From assembly GCA_001414485.1 (NCBI GenBank), contig LLEY01000045.1:1-64000 (forward strand): a DNA stretch of 64,000 bases, written 5' to 3'. Positions 44,301 to 54,972 of the stretch are shown piece after piece. The notes beneath the pieces are model-generated. The model searched no databases. It was not told the origin of the DNA and was given only the letters and a program-made list of their open reading frames with translations. The position numbers were made by a program, and so were the translations under genes. The DNA comes from Calycina herbarum. Its lineage: Eukaryota; Ascomycota; Leotiomycetes; Helotiales; Pezizellaceae. Within the stretch, counting starts at the first letter, position 1; every line of letters begins with the position of its first letter.

Positions 44301-47300
44301 ACTGGATAGCATTTTGGGGGTGATGAATCACCCTTGAAGGCTAACACTCCATGCTTCTGACGCGCTGTAGACTGCATACATGGTAAGTCATATTACTGAA
44401 TAGCTAAGCTCAGGAATAAATACACTGTTACACGCGAGCTATGCAAATTAGTGAGTGTGTAACCTCATATCTCTCGCAGCAGCCAGTAGCGGCCGGGAGA
44501 CTCATATCATCACATGGGTCATATTGCAAGGATTTTTGGACGTAGCCCCTATGATTTAGACACAACGAGTACTTCGGCACACGTTGTGTCCTACGGGGCA
44601 CCAGAGGGGCTTTCACCGTCTATTCCCCTTTTCCCCGATTGTTACGTCTGCATATGTGGTGTCTTCTTGTGTTCTCGAACAGAACCATGTCCGTTGTTGA
44701 CAGAGGGCAAGGAATAAGGCTTGCTGAGAAAATAGGTCGCACTTCTGATACGAATTAAATCTCCAAGTCAAATTATGGGCCTGCCACTTATCGCCTCCAA
44801 ATTTGTGATTTTTGACACCAGGAAAAGAGATTGTGTGGTTCTCTCAACATTTTCTGTGGTGGAAATGCAACCCGCCATGTGCAGCAAGCAGTTGGTGATT
44901 TGTGCAATGCAACTTCATGATAAAGTGGTAAAGAAGCTTGACTGCTGAACGGCCAATTGGTCAAATGTAGTTGGAAGGGAGTTGGTGATTGAGAAGAACT
45001 GTATCTGGAATAAACTAATCTCGAACGCTGCAGCTGACGCAAGCACCCGTGGTCAAAATAGCATGACGTCGGGGCCCTGCAGATGTTCCCCCGAAGAGGG
45101 TTGTTTTTCAATTGCTCGAGTGATTGTTACGAAACACAACATATAATGGCAATGGTTCGAGTCGCTGCAAGATATACCATGTCATCACATGGATGAGACG
45201 AATTGCTTATTGCTTGCAGGCGCGGTGGCGGCAAAACGGGTTGATACCTAATTGAGAGGGGTATTCTGAGATGCTCAGGAGCGATGCTCGATGAACGTGA
45301 CTTGTGAGCATACCTACATCCCGTGTGGGGAACTGTTGGGTTTAATATGCTCGCCGGATATCCTAAGATCGGACTGATAGGTGAAAGAACGAAGAGGCAA
45401 GAGGGGTGTGTCGAGTTGTCCAGCGTGAACGTGGGATTAGAGGTATCATGCATTTCTGCAGAACCGCATGGGACAGCTCAACGGGCCAAATTTGCAAGAG
45501 CCATGAGAAAATCCAACCATTGTGGCAGAGGTGTAGGGCGAGCAGCATCTTCCAGGTACGCACCCACGATCTGAGAGCACGCATACAGCGGCCATGAGCA
45601 GGTACCGCACCATGTCACAAAAAAGAAGCGGGAAGTCGTCGAAATCACTGGCGATTCTCCCTCGTCCTCGAGACCAGGTGGGTGGCCGGCAGCCAGCAGG
45701 GCCGAGGAGGGCACAACCTCCCGCAAAAGGTGAAGAACTGAAGGAACCCTCAAGCGGGCGGGAGGCGGGGAGAGAAATTTCCAACTCTTCCTCCAGCAAT
45801 GTCGTGTAGTAGATTGGGATGGATGGAAATATTGTGATGGGAAAAGCCGCTTGTGTGGATGTGCTCACGCGCGTCTGTCGAGCTCGGGCTGAGGACGAGG
45901 GAAGCGCCATAATGGTCATGTAACATCGGGCAGGAAGCTCAAGCAGACTGATCGATCCATGGATGCTTGGGAGACGGTGTCCCTCTTTCCTATCTGGTGT
46001 GTGGTGGGATGTAACGGGATGGGATGGGTGCTAGAGCGCCTCGGAAGAAAAGGGGGGTTCGGTTCGTTCGCCATCGACCGCTCAACACATGGCTCCATGG
46101 CTCTTGAGTGAGGCCAATGCCGGCTGCCGCGAGATTTGCCGCGGTGGTCCACGATGATTGGGTTCGATTCGAGGCCATCGTACACCGACTCCCTGTTCGT
46201 GCATAGCTGCGTGCGTCTTTGCATTTTGCAGTCGGTGGTACTGACTGAAGTCGCAGGCCGCGGCCAGCATGACCGCGGCTGCTGTGCCCAGGTATAGATG
46301 AAAATACCTGTCCGGTTGACCTAGGCAGATATCGAAGATTGACGGTCGAGAGCCGAGGGGAGAATGCAGGGACAGGCGGGTGGCGGGTGCTGGGTGGGTG
46401 TTGGTTGAGAATTGAGAAAGGAAACGGGCGATCCCCGTCAAGCAACTCGCTAAGTGGGGGCTTAGCGCGTCTAAAAATCGACCTCTTCCCTTCGCTTCTG
46501 GGAGCACTTCTTTGCGCGGCCCTGACCCAATCTGGTAGCATGACCATCTAGCAATTGTCGTATAGCGATGGCGGAAAAACAGCTTCGAGATTTTACCAGT
46601 TCCGTAACCTATCATAAATATAGGTGCCCAGTTGACCGTTTAGTACCCAGATGCCATGTACTCTACCTATACAGTACATACTCCGTAGGTAACGGCTGTA
46701 CCACGGCCTCCCACTTCCAACTAATGTAGGCAATATTCATCTAAACTCCGGGTCCATATATCCACAGCCCGTCTTTTCCTGTTCCAAATCTAGCTAGCAG
46801 TAGCGTGTTTGTTGGACATGCGCGATTCTGCTGCCAGTCTATCACTTTATCACTTAAGTTGTTGTGATATTTCTTCCCTCTCCCCACACGCCCCTCACCG
46901 TTCTTCACCTGTACCACCTGAAGAATCTCCTTGCCCCAAGTTGAATCCACCTACCAGCCTTGTGAATGATCACCCTTCCCATGGAGCCTAATCAAGGGTG
47001 ACTTGAGCGACCCACCCCCTGCCCCGTCCCATTCTTATGTGCTGATATTTCTGCCTTCCATATCACACTTCCCAGCACGGTAATTCTTGATATTTCGAAT
47101 CCTACGTTGGTGTTGGTGTTGTCGTGTGGATGCTGAATGGCTGGATAGAAATCGAACCAACATCATCAGCTCTTTTGATTCCCACAGGACTAGCCAACGA
47201 GAGTCCATAGTGAGGAAATTTCCTGGAGACTCACTGCATTTCTCATCATTTGGTGATGGCAAACATAGACTCCAATCCAAGCTGAGAAAATTGAACCACA

Positions 47301-47320
47301 TAGTCGGTAAGGTGTCACTG
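38323..47320. other. gene desert of about 9 kb, no recognisable gene
   Basis: Many ORFs of 60-185 codons occur on all frames, often overlapping, but none shows a domain, signal peptide or consistent splice chain. The longest (45990-46547 minus) is in a GC-richer patch and has a low-complexity Arg/Ser/Pro composition expected of a shadow reading. Visible structure: (TA)n at about 39637-39648, a diverged tandem repeat at 40419-40688, CTGCATCTGCATCTG at about 41385, and a hairpin near 44558-44592. It could hold long untranslated RNAs or decayed genes; I cannot tell. Confidence 0.4.
40419..40688. repeat. diverged tandem repeat, two units of about 110-124 bases
   Basis: Unit 1 (40419-40529) and unit 2 (40565-40688) share TTCAGCGG-TCTTC, GAAGTGGCAAA, CTCCAAC, AATCTCCTTT, ATATRC, CCGCGC and CTTAACGTAAAC-like ends in the same order. 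Unit 2 carries an extra CCACGAAGTCCCACGAAGT. No coding frame is kept. Confidence 0.6.
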
Positions 47321-47328
47321 TATATAAA
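47321..47328 (+). promoter_or_regulatory. TATA box of the small Cys/His protein gene
   Basis: TATATAAA at the end of the desert is followed by a CT-rich leader (AACTTTTCTCAACAGCTC and onward) typical of strongly transcribed fungal genes. Confidence 0.5.
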
Positions 47329-47445
47329 GTAGCCTTCCGTCCTCTAAAACTTTTCTCAACAGCTCAACAACCATCAGCTTTCACTCAATTCAACTCTCCC
47401 TCCAAAGTCACAAACACCATCTACACTTTCATACGTTATTCTCAG

Positions 47446-47496
47446 GTATGTTCTCATCTTTCGCGTTGTCACAGAACCCTCCAATAACATCTTTAG
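47446..47496 (+). other. probable 5'UTR intron
   Basis: GTATGTTCTC at 47446 and CATCTTTAG ending 47496 bound a 51-base intron with AATAAC as a branch-like site. It lies between a TATA box and the first long-enough ATG, in a pyrimidine-rich leader. Confidence 0.5.
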
Positions 47497-47559
47497 AAAC
47501 TCAACTCCCCTTCACCCAAAGACTCCCCTCAACAGAATACCTCACCACCTACGCTCAAA

Positions 47560-47715
47560 ATGAGACCATGCACTACATATGTTACCGTTTACCTTAAATG
47601 CGGTCACAAGAATGAACAAATTGTGCACACTGCAGATTGCCGGGGAACTTGCGCTGGTGGAATGAGAGAGGATAGACGAACAACTGATGAAGTGTGCACT
47701 ATGGAAAATCACTAG
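47560..47715 (+). CDS. small Cys/His-rich protein, 51 residues
   Basis: The ATG at 47560 follows CTCAAA, a good fungal start context, and comes after a TATA box and a 5'UTR intron. The product begins MRPCTTYVTVYLKCGHKNEQ and has further Cys in TADCRGTC and DEVC. C-x9-CGH-x10-C-x3-C-x14-C suggests a zinc-binding or disulfide mini-protein. Filamentous ascomycetes have many orphan mini-proteins of the form MC..-Y-CGH. No signal peptide is seen, so it should be cytosolic or nuclear. Function unknown. The promoter architecture is the main reason to believe it. Confidence 0.55.
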   Translation: MRPCTTYVTVYLKCGHKNEQIVHTADCRGTCAGGMREDRRTTDEVCTMENH

Positions 47716-50107
47716 AGAGGTACGCCTGGACAAACTTATCTGAAAATTTGCATGAGACTAACATCAAGCAAGTTCCTTCAGCGCTATTATGCAATGTTTT
47801 CCGATGGCATGTGGGCTTGGAGAGCTTGGGTGGTTTTTTTGTTCTCATTTCTTGCTTTTCCTTAGTACCTCTTTTTTGCTTTTGCGGTTGGAAGTCTGTA
47901 TGGGCTTGGTGGGAGGCAACATTCTTTGAGGTGTGTTTTACAGGAGGATGTGGGTAGAGTGTGCGAGACATGGAGGTGTATCAGTATTTGCAATTGTTTA
48001 TTCCTCTCAATCATTTCTAAGTCTATTGTTTGCACTGCAATTCTCCCAAAATGACTTGAAATGAGTGAGATGATTGTGAAAACACGTGTAATAAAAATGT
48101 CTGAATATCTCAATTTTGGTTTCTTGTCCAACTAAAGCATTGCAGAACAAGTACTTCTGTTCTGACTGAAGGCAAAATAACTTCTTATTACATCTTTGCC
48201 AAATGGTAGAGAAGTTATGCATAGCATGACTACCCTACTACCATTTGGCGTAACTATTTGTTGCATGAAGAACTTTTCGTCAACATTCGTTTGCGCTTCA
48301 TCGGCCCATCCCACCAACCCTAGGAAAGATGTGATGCCAACAACAACTTTTTTTGATGTTGGTGGAAGGAAAATTGGATCCCAAAAGAGGAGGGATAAGC
48401 AAAGGCCACGAACGGTATCCCCCACACGCATTAAAGATACATAATGTGATTTGGTATGCATAGAAAGCGCCACTAGTTTTTGGGAAACTCTTCCCAAGCC
48501 AAGTTTCTGCCGTGCGACACCCCAATGTGTAAAAAGAGCCCACACAATTAGCGAGGCGCTACATGCATGATTCGGCATTTATTCAGAACCCAACGAAACA
48601 AAGTAATTCAGAAAAGGAAGTGGAAGAATTTTAGTAGCAGGCATAAGAAGAACAAGGGCTGTGTGCACCCCCAACATGTATTGCGGAAAATACATGGAAG
48701 CGGATTCAACTTTGGTCCCGAAGTGTATTGCTGGGATCTTGGATCGTTGTTTGGACTAATTAGCAAAGGTGTCATAAGTTTTGAGTAGGAATCATCGTGT
48801 AACCCCATTTTCTTTTGGCCATATTGGAAGAAGGTGTTCAGAAGGTTCGGTGACCAATAGCAAGGAAGAAAACAATAGACATATGACAAGCGCGGCGGAT
48901 GATCTACCGTGACGAAGGTGGTAAGTTTAGTTGCCCGGCTCGGAACAGGAACCCCAGAACCATGATTGAGAGAGTAAGGAATATAGTCCCTTGTAACAAT
49001 ACGTTCGTCCAAGGTATGTTGTGCAGACGGAAGCCGCCAGGTCCACGAGAAAAGTGGCTAATGCAAGCCACTAGGAGGATCCCGCTCAAAAGCAAATTAG
49101 AGAAGTGAATCAAATGCCAAGCGCTTAAAAGTACGCCTGATGCGGAAAATTGTGTTGGGGAAATCCTGTTTGGTGAATGCTATAGGCCATACGGTGTAGA
49201 AGAGTTTTTGAGTTGATTCCGCGATGTACCCTCATTTTTCCAGTTTATTTCTTGGGCAGCCATCTCTTGCTGCCCAGTCGAGGGGATTTGAGATATGAGG
49301 GAGTGAAAAGCAGGTGACTGGCTATTTCCAATACCGTCTCACGTATATGACGATTCATCCAACAGCCGGGTAGAAGAAAATACGGGTTGGGTTGGTGCCT
49401 TTAGAGTTAGAGAACCTTATACTCCAAATGAGGGACAGGCCGGCATCGTTCTATAAGGAGATGGGTATCAAGCTGTCTGTCTGACTACATGGAGCTGTAT
49501 ACACAAGCAAGTAGTATGGCCTGAAAAGCGACGGTGCCAGAAATAGACATCCATCACTGTCCCTTTCCCCAGTCTGGAGGGCAGTGAAAACTAATAAGTA
49601 ATAATATTATGGTATGTTTTGAGGCGACGAAGAGGAGATAATTAGGTACGATGACTTGTCAAGTAGCTCCAGACGTCTTTTTTGAGCTGAGAGATAGAGA
49701 TGGGGAGTTGGAGAGTTGGGTTTGTGTTGTGTTGGTCTCTGTGCTAAAGGTTAGTAGCTTTTAAGGCAAGAATGCCAAGAACGGCCAAGCCGCCCTAAGA
49801 TGGGGCCGTGCATTCGCTTGCAACGACCAACCAGGTGATCCCCACTAGACCAACGACCTAAAGCTTCACACACACACTATCTTCCACCAACACCACCAAG
49901 CACCAACACCTGGTACCAACGACTTGAACTTCCTGCTTTGGATGACGGCGCCTAAAAAGATATCACATCATCTGTACGATATACTCTTCTGAGCACTTGT
50001 CCGTATTCGCCTCGACACTCCCCAAGTACTCAATACTACCACCTCTATACGACCAAGCTTCCATCTATCTTCCCTGGCTTGGGTGATGTGGCCGTGGGTG
50101 CATTGAA
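47716..50107. other. intergenic, no gene seen, MDM12 leader at right end
   Basis: No supported gene. Overlapping ORFs at 48132-48578 and 48608-49113 lack domains. The last 250 bases are rich in CACCAAC and CTTCC and form the MDM12 5' leader. Confidence 0.45.
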
Positions 50108-51346
50108 ATGTCCATTGAGCTGAATTGGGAAACCTTGACCACCGGTCCGGATGGACTTGCCTTGGCTGACAAAATACGGGATTTCGTCCACGAGAAATTC
50201 CAGACGGTGACGTTGCCTCGCTTTATCAAAGGTGTCAAGGTCCACGCCTTCGAGTTCGGCAAGGTGGCACCAGAGATTGAGATCAAGGACATCTGTGATC
50301 CTCTGCCTGACTTCTACGAGGAGACGGAAGATAACGATGACCAGGAAGAAGAGGAAGGCAGCAACGACGGCTGGCAACCCAAAAGTGAACAGCAGGATAG
50401 TCTAAGAGAGAGGCGCAGATTAGACCGGGCGGAGAGAAAGAATGTTCCCGCAAATGTCTCGAACCCTCCCCCATATATCGACACAAGATTGTCGGGGATG
50501 AGAACGGGACAAGCTTCCGGGGACCTAGGAAGTCCCTTCCTAGGCGTTAGTACGCCTGGTATACCGGGGGGGACTTCGAACCTAAGTTACTTCCACTCGC
50601 AACTCGCCACTGGGCTGTCGGGAACGCAAACCCCTCTGGCTGCTGTTGCAGGCGCACATCTCCCCCACGGCTGGCCTGATTATACAGGTTTACCATCCAT
50701 TGGTAGAGGTCATCGTCACACGCCCAGCGGAAGTTCCTTGTCTCCTCCACCTACAGCAGACGCGGCAGCTCAACTCCTCCGAGAGCGCGCAAGTGTTTCT
50801 ACCCTGGCACCTTCGGCTTCCACGACCAGGCCCCAAACTCGTGATGGCCCGATGGAAGAAAGTGGCGAGGAAGAGCCATCATCACCTCCTAGGAGATTTC
50901 GGGAGCCTAGAGTAGAGGATCTGCAGACGGTATTCCGTGTCCGATACTCGGGCGACATCAGGCTTTCACTGACGGCCGAAATACTCCTAGACTATCCCAT
51001 GCCGAGTTTTGTTGGCATACCTGTCAAGTTGAACATTACAGGCCTCTCGTTTGATGGCGTGGCGGTTCTTGCATATATTCGGAAAAGGGCACACTTCTGC
51101 TTCCTCTCTCCCGAGGATGCTTATGCCGCGATCGGAGCAGAATCAGAGGACCACCTTCACCCCAGCGGTATGAAAATGGGTGGACTGCTCCACGAAATCA
51201 AGGTGGAAAGCGAGATAGGACAGAGAGAAAATGGAAAGCAGGTTTTGAAGAATGTTGGCAAGGTGGAAAAATTTGTGTTGGAGCAGGTTCGACGCATCTT
51301 TGAAGATGAATTTGTATATCCTAGCTTCTGGACCTTCTTAGTCTAA
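50108..51346 (+). CDS. MDM12: mitochondrial distribution and morphology protein 12 (ERMES subunit)
   Basis: A soluble SMP-domain subunit of the ER-mitochondria encounter structure, which tethers the two organelles and carries phospholipids between them. An intronless 412-residue protein. The start [13 protein letters not shown] and the following [45 protein letters not shown] are the diagnostic N-terminal part of the family. A long acidic and Ser/Pro-rich insert (about 77-270) is typical of filamentous-fungal versions. The second half of the SMP domain then runs from [20 protein letters not shown] to the end, closing [11 protein letters not shown]. Usual length for the family in Pezizomycotina. 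Confidence 0.96.
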   Translation: MSIELNWETLTTGPDGLALADKIRDFVHEKFQTVTLPRFIKGVKVHAFEFGKVAPEIEIKDICDPLPDFYEETEDNDDQEEEEGSNDGWQPKSEQQDSLRERRRLDRAERKNVPANVSNPPPYIDTRLSGMRTGQASGDLGSPFLGVSTPGIPGGTSNLSYFHSQLATGLSGTQTPLAAVAGAHLPHGWPDYTGLPSIGRGHRHTPSGSSLSPPPTADAAAQLLRERASVSTLAPSASTTRPQTRDGPMEESGEEEPSSPPRRFREPRVEDLQTVFRVRYSGDIRLSLTAEILLDYPMPSFVGIPVKLNITGLSFDGVAVLAYIRKRAHFCFLSPEDAYAAIGAESEDHLHPSGMKMGGLLHEIKVESEIGQRENGKQVLKNVGKVEKFVLEQVRRIFEDEFVYPSFWTFLV

Positions 51347-51609
51347 AGCCACCCATCAATGATATTTCCTGCTCTAGCCTTCTTTCTGACATGCAACTTT
51401 CGGAGTTTCCGTGCGGGTTCCGGCTTCTTGTGGAGATATGATTCCTATCTGCTCTCGTACTACCCGTTACCAAAATTTCTCTTGGTGATCAGAAAACCAT
51501 CTTCGTGCTGTTCCTTGAATTGATCTAGGGCTTAAGCCCAGTTCGATTTGAGCAGTCTGATGGTGTGGGTGACGTATCGTATTTTGATGTGCAATCAATG
51601 GGCGATCCG

Positions 51610-52421
51610 TCATTTCAAAGTCTCTTTGAACCCTTGATATGCGGCATTCATGTCCAGTTCCAGTTCTCTGGCATGATCCTCACTGACTTCTTCTGTCGCC
51701 TTCATTTGATTCAGAGTAATCAACCATTGAACAATCTTTCCTCGGCCCTCAAAATCTTTGGTTGTAACCTTATTCACGCTTTGAATGACATCCCTTAATA
51801 GGGGATGGAGTTGATCTTTGGCAAGAAGGCCTAATTTGACAGCATCGAGAAAAGTAATGAAGTCTTGGGTTGCTTCAAGAATGAGAGTTCCATTGATTCC
51901 ACCACCACTGCTCGGGGCAGCCGAGGTATATGAAGTGGCAGTCATGGTGCTTGGCATGCCAATTCGAATCCGTTCTGTAGCTCGCGGCACTTCCATCTGT
52001 GGAAAGTCAATTGAAGGGATGGGCCATGAGGTAGCAGCAACATACATCCCATTCATTTTTAAATGTTTCCAAATCCACGAACTCCCGATTTACAGCTTCG
52101 TCTGCTAAGATTGCCTTGTACTGCTTCAAAAGCCGATCGCAAATCTCCGTGTAGTCGGATTCGGGTATGGCATCTTTGAGATACGCCTTTTCCGTCTCAT
52201 CTAGCGTGATAATGATGCTGAAGACTTCTGCGAGAGAGTCTTGGAGGTCTCGTTCGGCTCTTGTCTCGGAGAGTTTGACTTCCTGTTCGGTCGGTCAGAC
52301 TTCATATGCCTCGAGGGGTTTGTGGAAGCAGAACCTCGTCCAGATTTATGGTTGCCGAGAGCGTGGTGTTTGGAATATAGCTGTGAGGCGTTGGCGCATA
52401 CGCCTGCTTTGCTTGGTACAT
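51610..52421 (-). CDS. VPS28: ESCRT-I subunit VPS28
   Basis: Part of ESCRT-I, which sorts ubiquitinated cargo into multivesicular endosomes; the C-terminal domain recruits ESCRT-II. Exons are 52421-52335, 52282-52046 and 51996-51610; the product is 236 residues. The N-terminal MYQAKQAYAPTPHSYIPN leads to LDE, joined across intron 1 to EVKLSETRAERDLQDSLAEV. The core follows: FSIIITLDETEKAYLKDAIP and YTEICDRLLKQYKAILADE. The C-terminal four-helix domain includes LILEATQDFITFLDAVKLGL and KDQLHPLLRDVIQSVNKVT. Intron 1 has a weak GTTCTG donor but a clean CTGACC branch and CAG acceptor, and the join restores the conserved LDEEVKL. It shares a 229-base divergent promoter with NOC2. Confidence 0.94.
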
Positions 52422-52650
52422 GGTGTTGTGTTGGACTGCGAATTCAAGTTGCGCCTCTGTTGTTGAACCGCGGGTTGAAGAGGGAGCCGGAGCTCTGGTG
52501 GGGTGGTGCACGGACGATAAAAATACTGCCGCTTTTCACCGCCCTGGCTCCCCCAAAAAAGCGGGCTGCCCAAAAATTCCTGGACAAAAAAGTTCGGAAT
52601 CCTCTCGCAATCCGCATTCACAACCATCGCGATTGCATAATTCTGTCGCA
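52422..52650. promoter_or_regulatory. divergent promoter between VPS28 and NOC2
   Basis: A compact gap with TACTGCCGCTTTT at 52524-52536. This is the same core as the ends of the inverted-repeat elements at 14, 15 and 17 kb, here without a partner end. It may be a relic of an inserted element now forming part of a promoter, or the source of a chance match; a 13-base identity makes chance unlikely. Confidence 0.45.
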
Positions 52651-54972
52651 ATGGCCAAAAGCACGAAAAAATCCACTCGCAAATTCGAAAAGAACCATCT
52701 TAAGGATGTCCTCGAAAAGAGAAAGGCTGGTGCGAAAATCAAGCAGCGACAACAAGTGAAGGCCAAACGACAGGCGCGAAACGCAAAAGATGCCGAATTC
52801 CTGGGTGGAAAGGATGGGGAGGAAGGGGCCAAGGCGAAGGAACCTGCAAAGGAGGATCCCTTTGGCAAGATGAATGTGGACGACTTCTTCCAAGGCGGCT
52901 TCGAGATCCCAGAGAAACCAGGAAAGAAATCGAAATCGAAATCCTCATCGAACGCCGAGAAGCTCGGAAAACGGAAACGATCAGAGCCAGAGGAGGAGGA
53001 GGACGGTGACTCTTCCGAGGCTTCATTTGAAGAAGCACCAGTCCTAAGCGATAGCGACGGAGGAAGCGACGAAGAAGATGCGACCGGCATGAGCAAAGGA
53101 GCTATGGAGGCATTGGCGGAGAAGGACCCAGCATTTTACAAATACCTCAAGGAGAATGATCCAGAGGCACTGGATTTCGACGAAGACGCAGATTTGGTCG
53201 AGGTTGACGATTTAAGCGCCAGCGATGAAGAAGATGTACCAAAGAAGAAAAAGCAAAAGAAATCCACAAAAGCCGCCGTGGATGAGGAGGCTGGTGGTTC
53301 TGATGACGAGGATCCAGATTCGCCTGAAGTTACGAAGGCAATGGTTACGAAATGGACCAAAGCAATGACTGAAGAGCACTCATTGCGAGCGATGCGACAA
53401 GTCGTGCTTGCATTTAGGGCAGCAGCTCATGTCAACGAGGACGAAGGGAAGGAATACAAGTACACCATATCGGACCCCAATGTATACCACGATTTACTCC
53501 TCTCCACCCTCAAAAATGTTCCAATGGTTCTCAACCACCATCTTCCAGTGAAGGAGTCAGCTGCTGGGAAAGTTCGAGTCTCAACCGATTCGAAAAAGTT
53601 CAAGACACTCACACCTCTTCTCAAGTCTCACACATCATCTGTTCACCATCTCCTCGCCACTCTTTCAGATGCAGCAACCCTTAAACTCACGCTGTCCTCG
53701 ATAATCCCTCTCCTACCATACCTGCTCTCTTTCAAAAAGGTCCTCAAAAATGTTATTAAGAGTGTAGTTGATATCTGGTCAGATGCTGCGAGTTCTGAAG
53801 CAACAAAAATCACGGCGTTTTTGGTCCTGAGGAAACTGGCAGTCATTGGAGATCCCGGTCTGCGAGAAGCTGTTTTAAAGACTGTCTATCAAGGATTGAT
53901 CAAGGGCAGCCGTACAACTTCTGTCCACACAATTCAAGGAATAAATCTTATGAAGAACTCTGCTGCCGAGCTTTGGGGAATAGATCAGGATGTAGGATAT
54001 TCTACGGGATTTACCTTCATTCGTCAATTGGCCATCCACTTGAGAAGCAGCATCACCAACAACCAAAAGGAGAGCTACAAGACAGTTTACAACTGGCAAT
54101 ACGTGCACTCATTGGATTTCTGGTCATGTGTACTGTCAGAACATTGCAGTCCTGTGAAAGAAGCAGAGAACGGAAAGGAATCGCAGCTTCGACTTCTGAT
54201 CTACCCTACTGTACAAGTCACACTTGGAGCTATGCGCCTCATTCCAACTGCAACATACTTTCCTCTTCGCTTCCAATTGATTCGATCACTTCTTCGACTT
54301 TCTCGGGCAACCGGCACTTACATACCACTAGCTTCCGCGCTCCTCGAGGTTCTCAATTCGGCAGAAATGAAGAAGCCTCCAAAGGCGAGCACACTCAAAA
54401 GCCTCGATTTTGCATCCAGCTACAAAGCACCAAAGTCTTATCTTCGAACACGAGTGTATCAGGATGGGGTTGGAGAGCAGGTGGCTGAGCTATTGTCAGA
54501 GTTCTTTGTGCTCTGGTCAACAAGTATCGCGTTTCCTGAATTGGCATTGCCTGTGGTAGTCATGATGAAACGATGGCTGAAGGAGGCTGGCAACAAAAGT
54601 ACGGGAAACAAGAACAACAAAAGCAATAGCGGTCTTTTCCTTCTGATTCAAAAACTGGAAATGAACAGCAAATGGATCGAGGAGAAAAGGGCTAAGGTTG
54701 ACTTCGCACCAAATAATCGCGCCGGAGTCGAAGGGTTCTTGAAGGGATTTGAATGGGAAAAGACTCCTCTTGGTGCATTCGTCGTTGGGCAGAGAAAGCA
54801 AAGAGAAGAGAAATCAAGACTTCTAGAGGGGAGCCGAAGAGAGGAGGATAGAAAAAGACAGGAGGACAGAGAGAAGGACAAGGCAGCACCAGAAAGTGAC
54901 GATGAAAGTATGGAGGATGCGGGTGAAGATGACGACTTGGAGGCTGGATTCGAAGAGGAAGACGATGAATGA
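52651..54972 (+). CDS. NOC2: nucleolar complex protein 2 (ribosome export factor)
   Basis: Noc2 works with Noc1 in the nucleolus and Noc3 in the nucleoplasm to mature and export pre-60S particles. An intronless 773-residue protein. The start at 52651 gives the conserved basic beginning MAKSTKKSTRKFEKNHLKDV and KAKRQARNAKDAEF. The frame is open for 77 more codons upstream, but those overlap the VPS28 promoter. Acidic tracts and GKRKRSEPEEEEDG come next, then the Noc2 domain: VTKWTKAMTEEHSLRAMRQV, KNVIKSVVDIWSDAAS, YNWQYVHSLDFWSCVLSEHC, LIYPTVQVTLGAMRLIPT ATYFPLRFQLIRSLLRLS. It ends in a charged coiled tail with DDLEAGFEEEDDE. Confidence 0.95.
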   Translation: MAKSTKKSTRKFEKNHLKDVLEKRKAGAKIKQRQQVKAKRQARNAKDAEFLGGKDGEEGAKAKEPAKEDPFGKMNVDDFFQGGFEIPEKPGKKSKSKSSSNAEKLGKRKRSEPEEEEDGDSSEASFEEAPVLSDSDGGSDEEDATGMSKGAMEALAEKDPAFYKYLKENDPEALDFDEDADLVEVDDLSASDEEDVPKKKKQKKSTKAAVDEEAGGSDDEDPDSPEVTKAMVTKWTKAMTEEHSLRAMRQVVLAFRAAAHVNEDEGKEYKYTISDPNVYHDLLLSTLKNVPMVLNHHLPVKESAAGKVRVSTDSKKFKTLTPLLKSHTSSVHHLLATLSDAATLKLTLSSIIPLLPYLLSFKKVLKNVIKSVVDIWSDAASSEATKITAFLVLRKLAVIGDPGLREAVLKTVYQGLIKGSRTTSVHTIQGINLMKNSAAELWGIDQDVGYSTGFTFIRQLAIHLRSSITNNQKESYKTVYNWQYVHSLDFWSCVLSEHCSPVKEAENGKESQLRLLIYPTVQVTLGAMRLIPTATYFPLRFQLIRSLLRLSRATGTYIPLASALLEVLNSAEMKKPPKASTLKSLDFASSYKAPKSYLRTRVYQDGVGEQVAELLSEFFVLWSTSIAFPELALPVVVMMKRWLKEAGNKSTGNKNNKSNSGLFLLIQKLEMNSKWIEEKRAKVDFAPNNRAGVEGFLKGFEWEKTPLGAFVVGQRKQREEKSRLLEGSRREEDRKRQEDREKDKAAPESDDESMEDAGEDDDLEAGFEEEDDE

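Noticed and set aside
46080..46180. GGGTTCGATTCGAGG resembling a tRNA B box
   Set aside because: No matching acceptor stem or A box at the right distance.
45990..46547. A 185-codon minus-strand ORF in the desert
   Set aside because: Overlaps other long ORFs in a GC-richer patch, has Arg/Ser/Pro-rich composition with no domain, signal or intron logic; more likely a chance reading.
47100..47200. tRNA-like B box (GGTTCGATTTC on the minus strand) with pairing TGGCTAG / CCAGCCA
   Set aside because: The distance between the pairing arms is only about 59 bases, too short for a tRNA, and no anticodon arm can be drawn.
52420..52650. N-terminal extension of NOC2 from the open frame upstream
   Set aside because: The extension overlaps the VPS28 start region, is not conserved in character, and the basic MAKSTKKSTRKF start is typical of the family.
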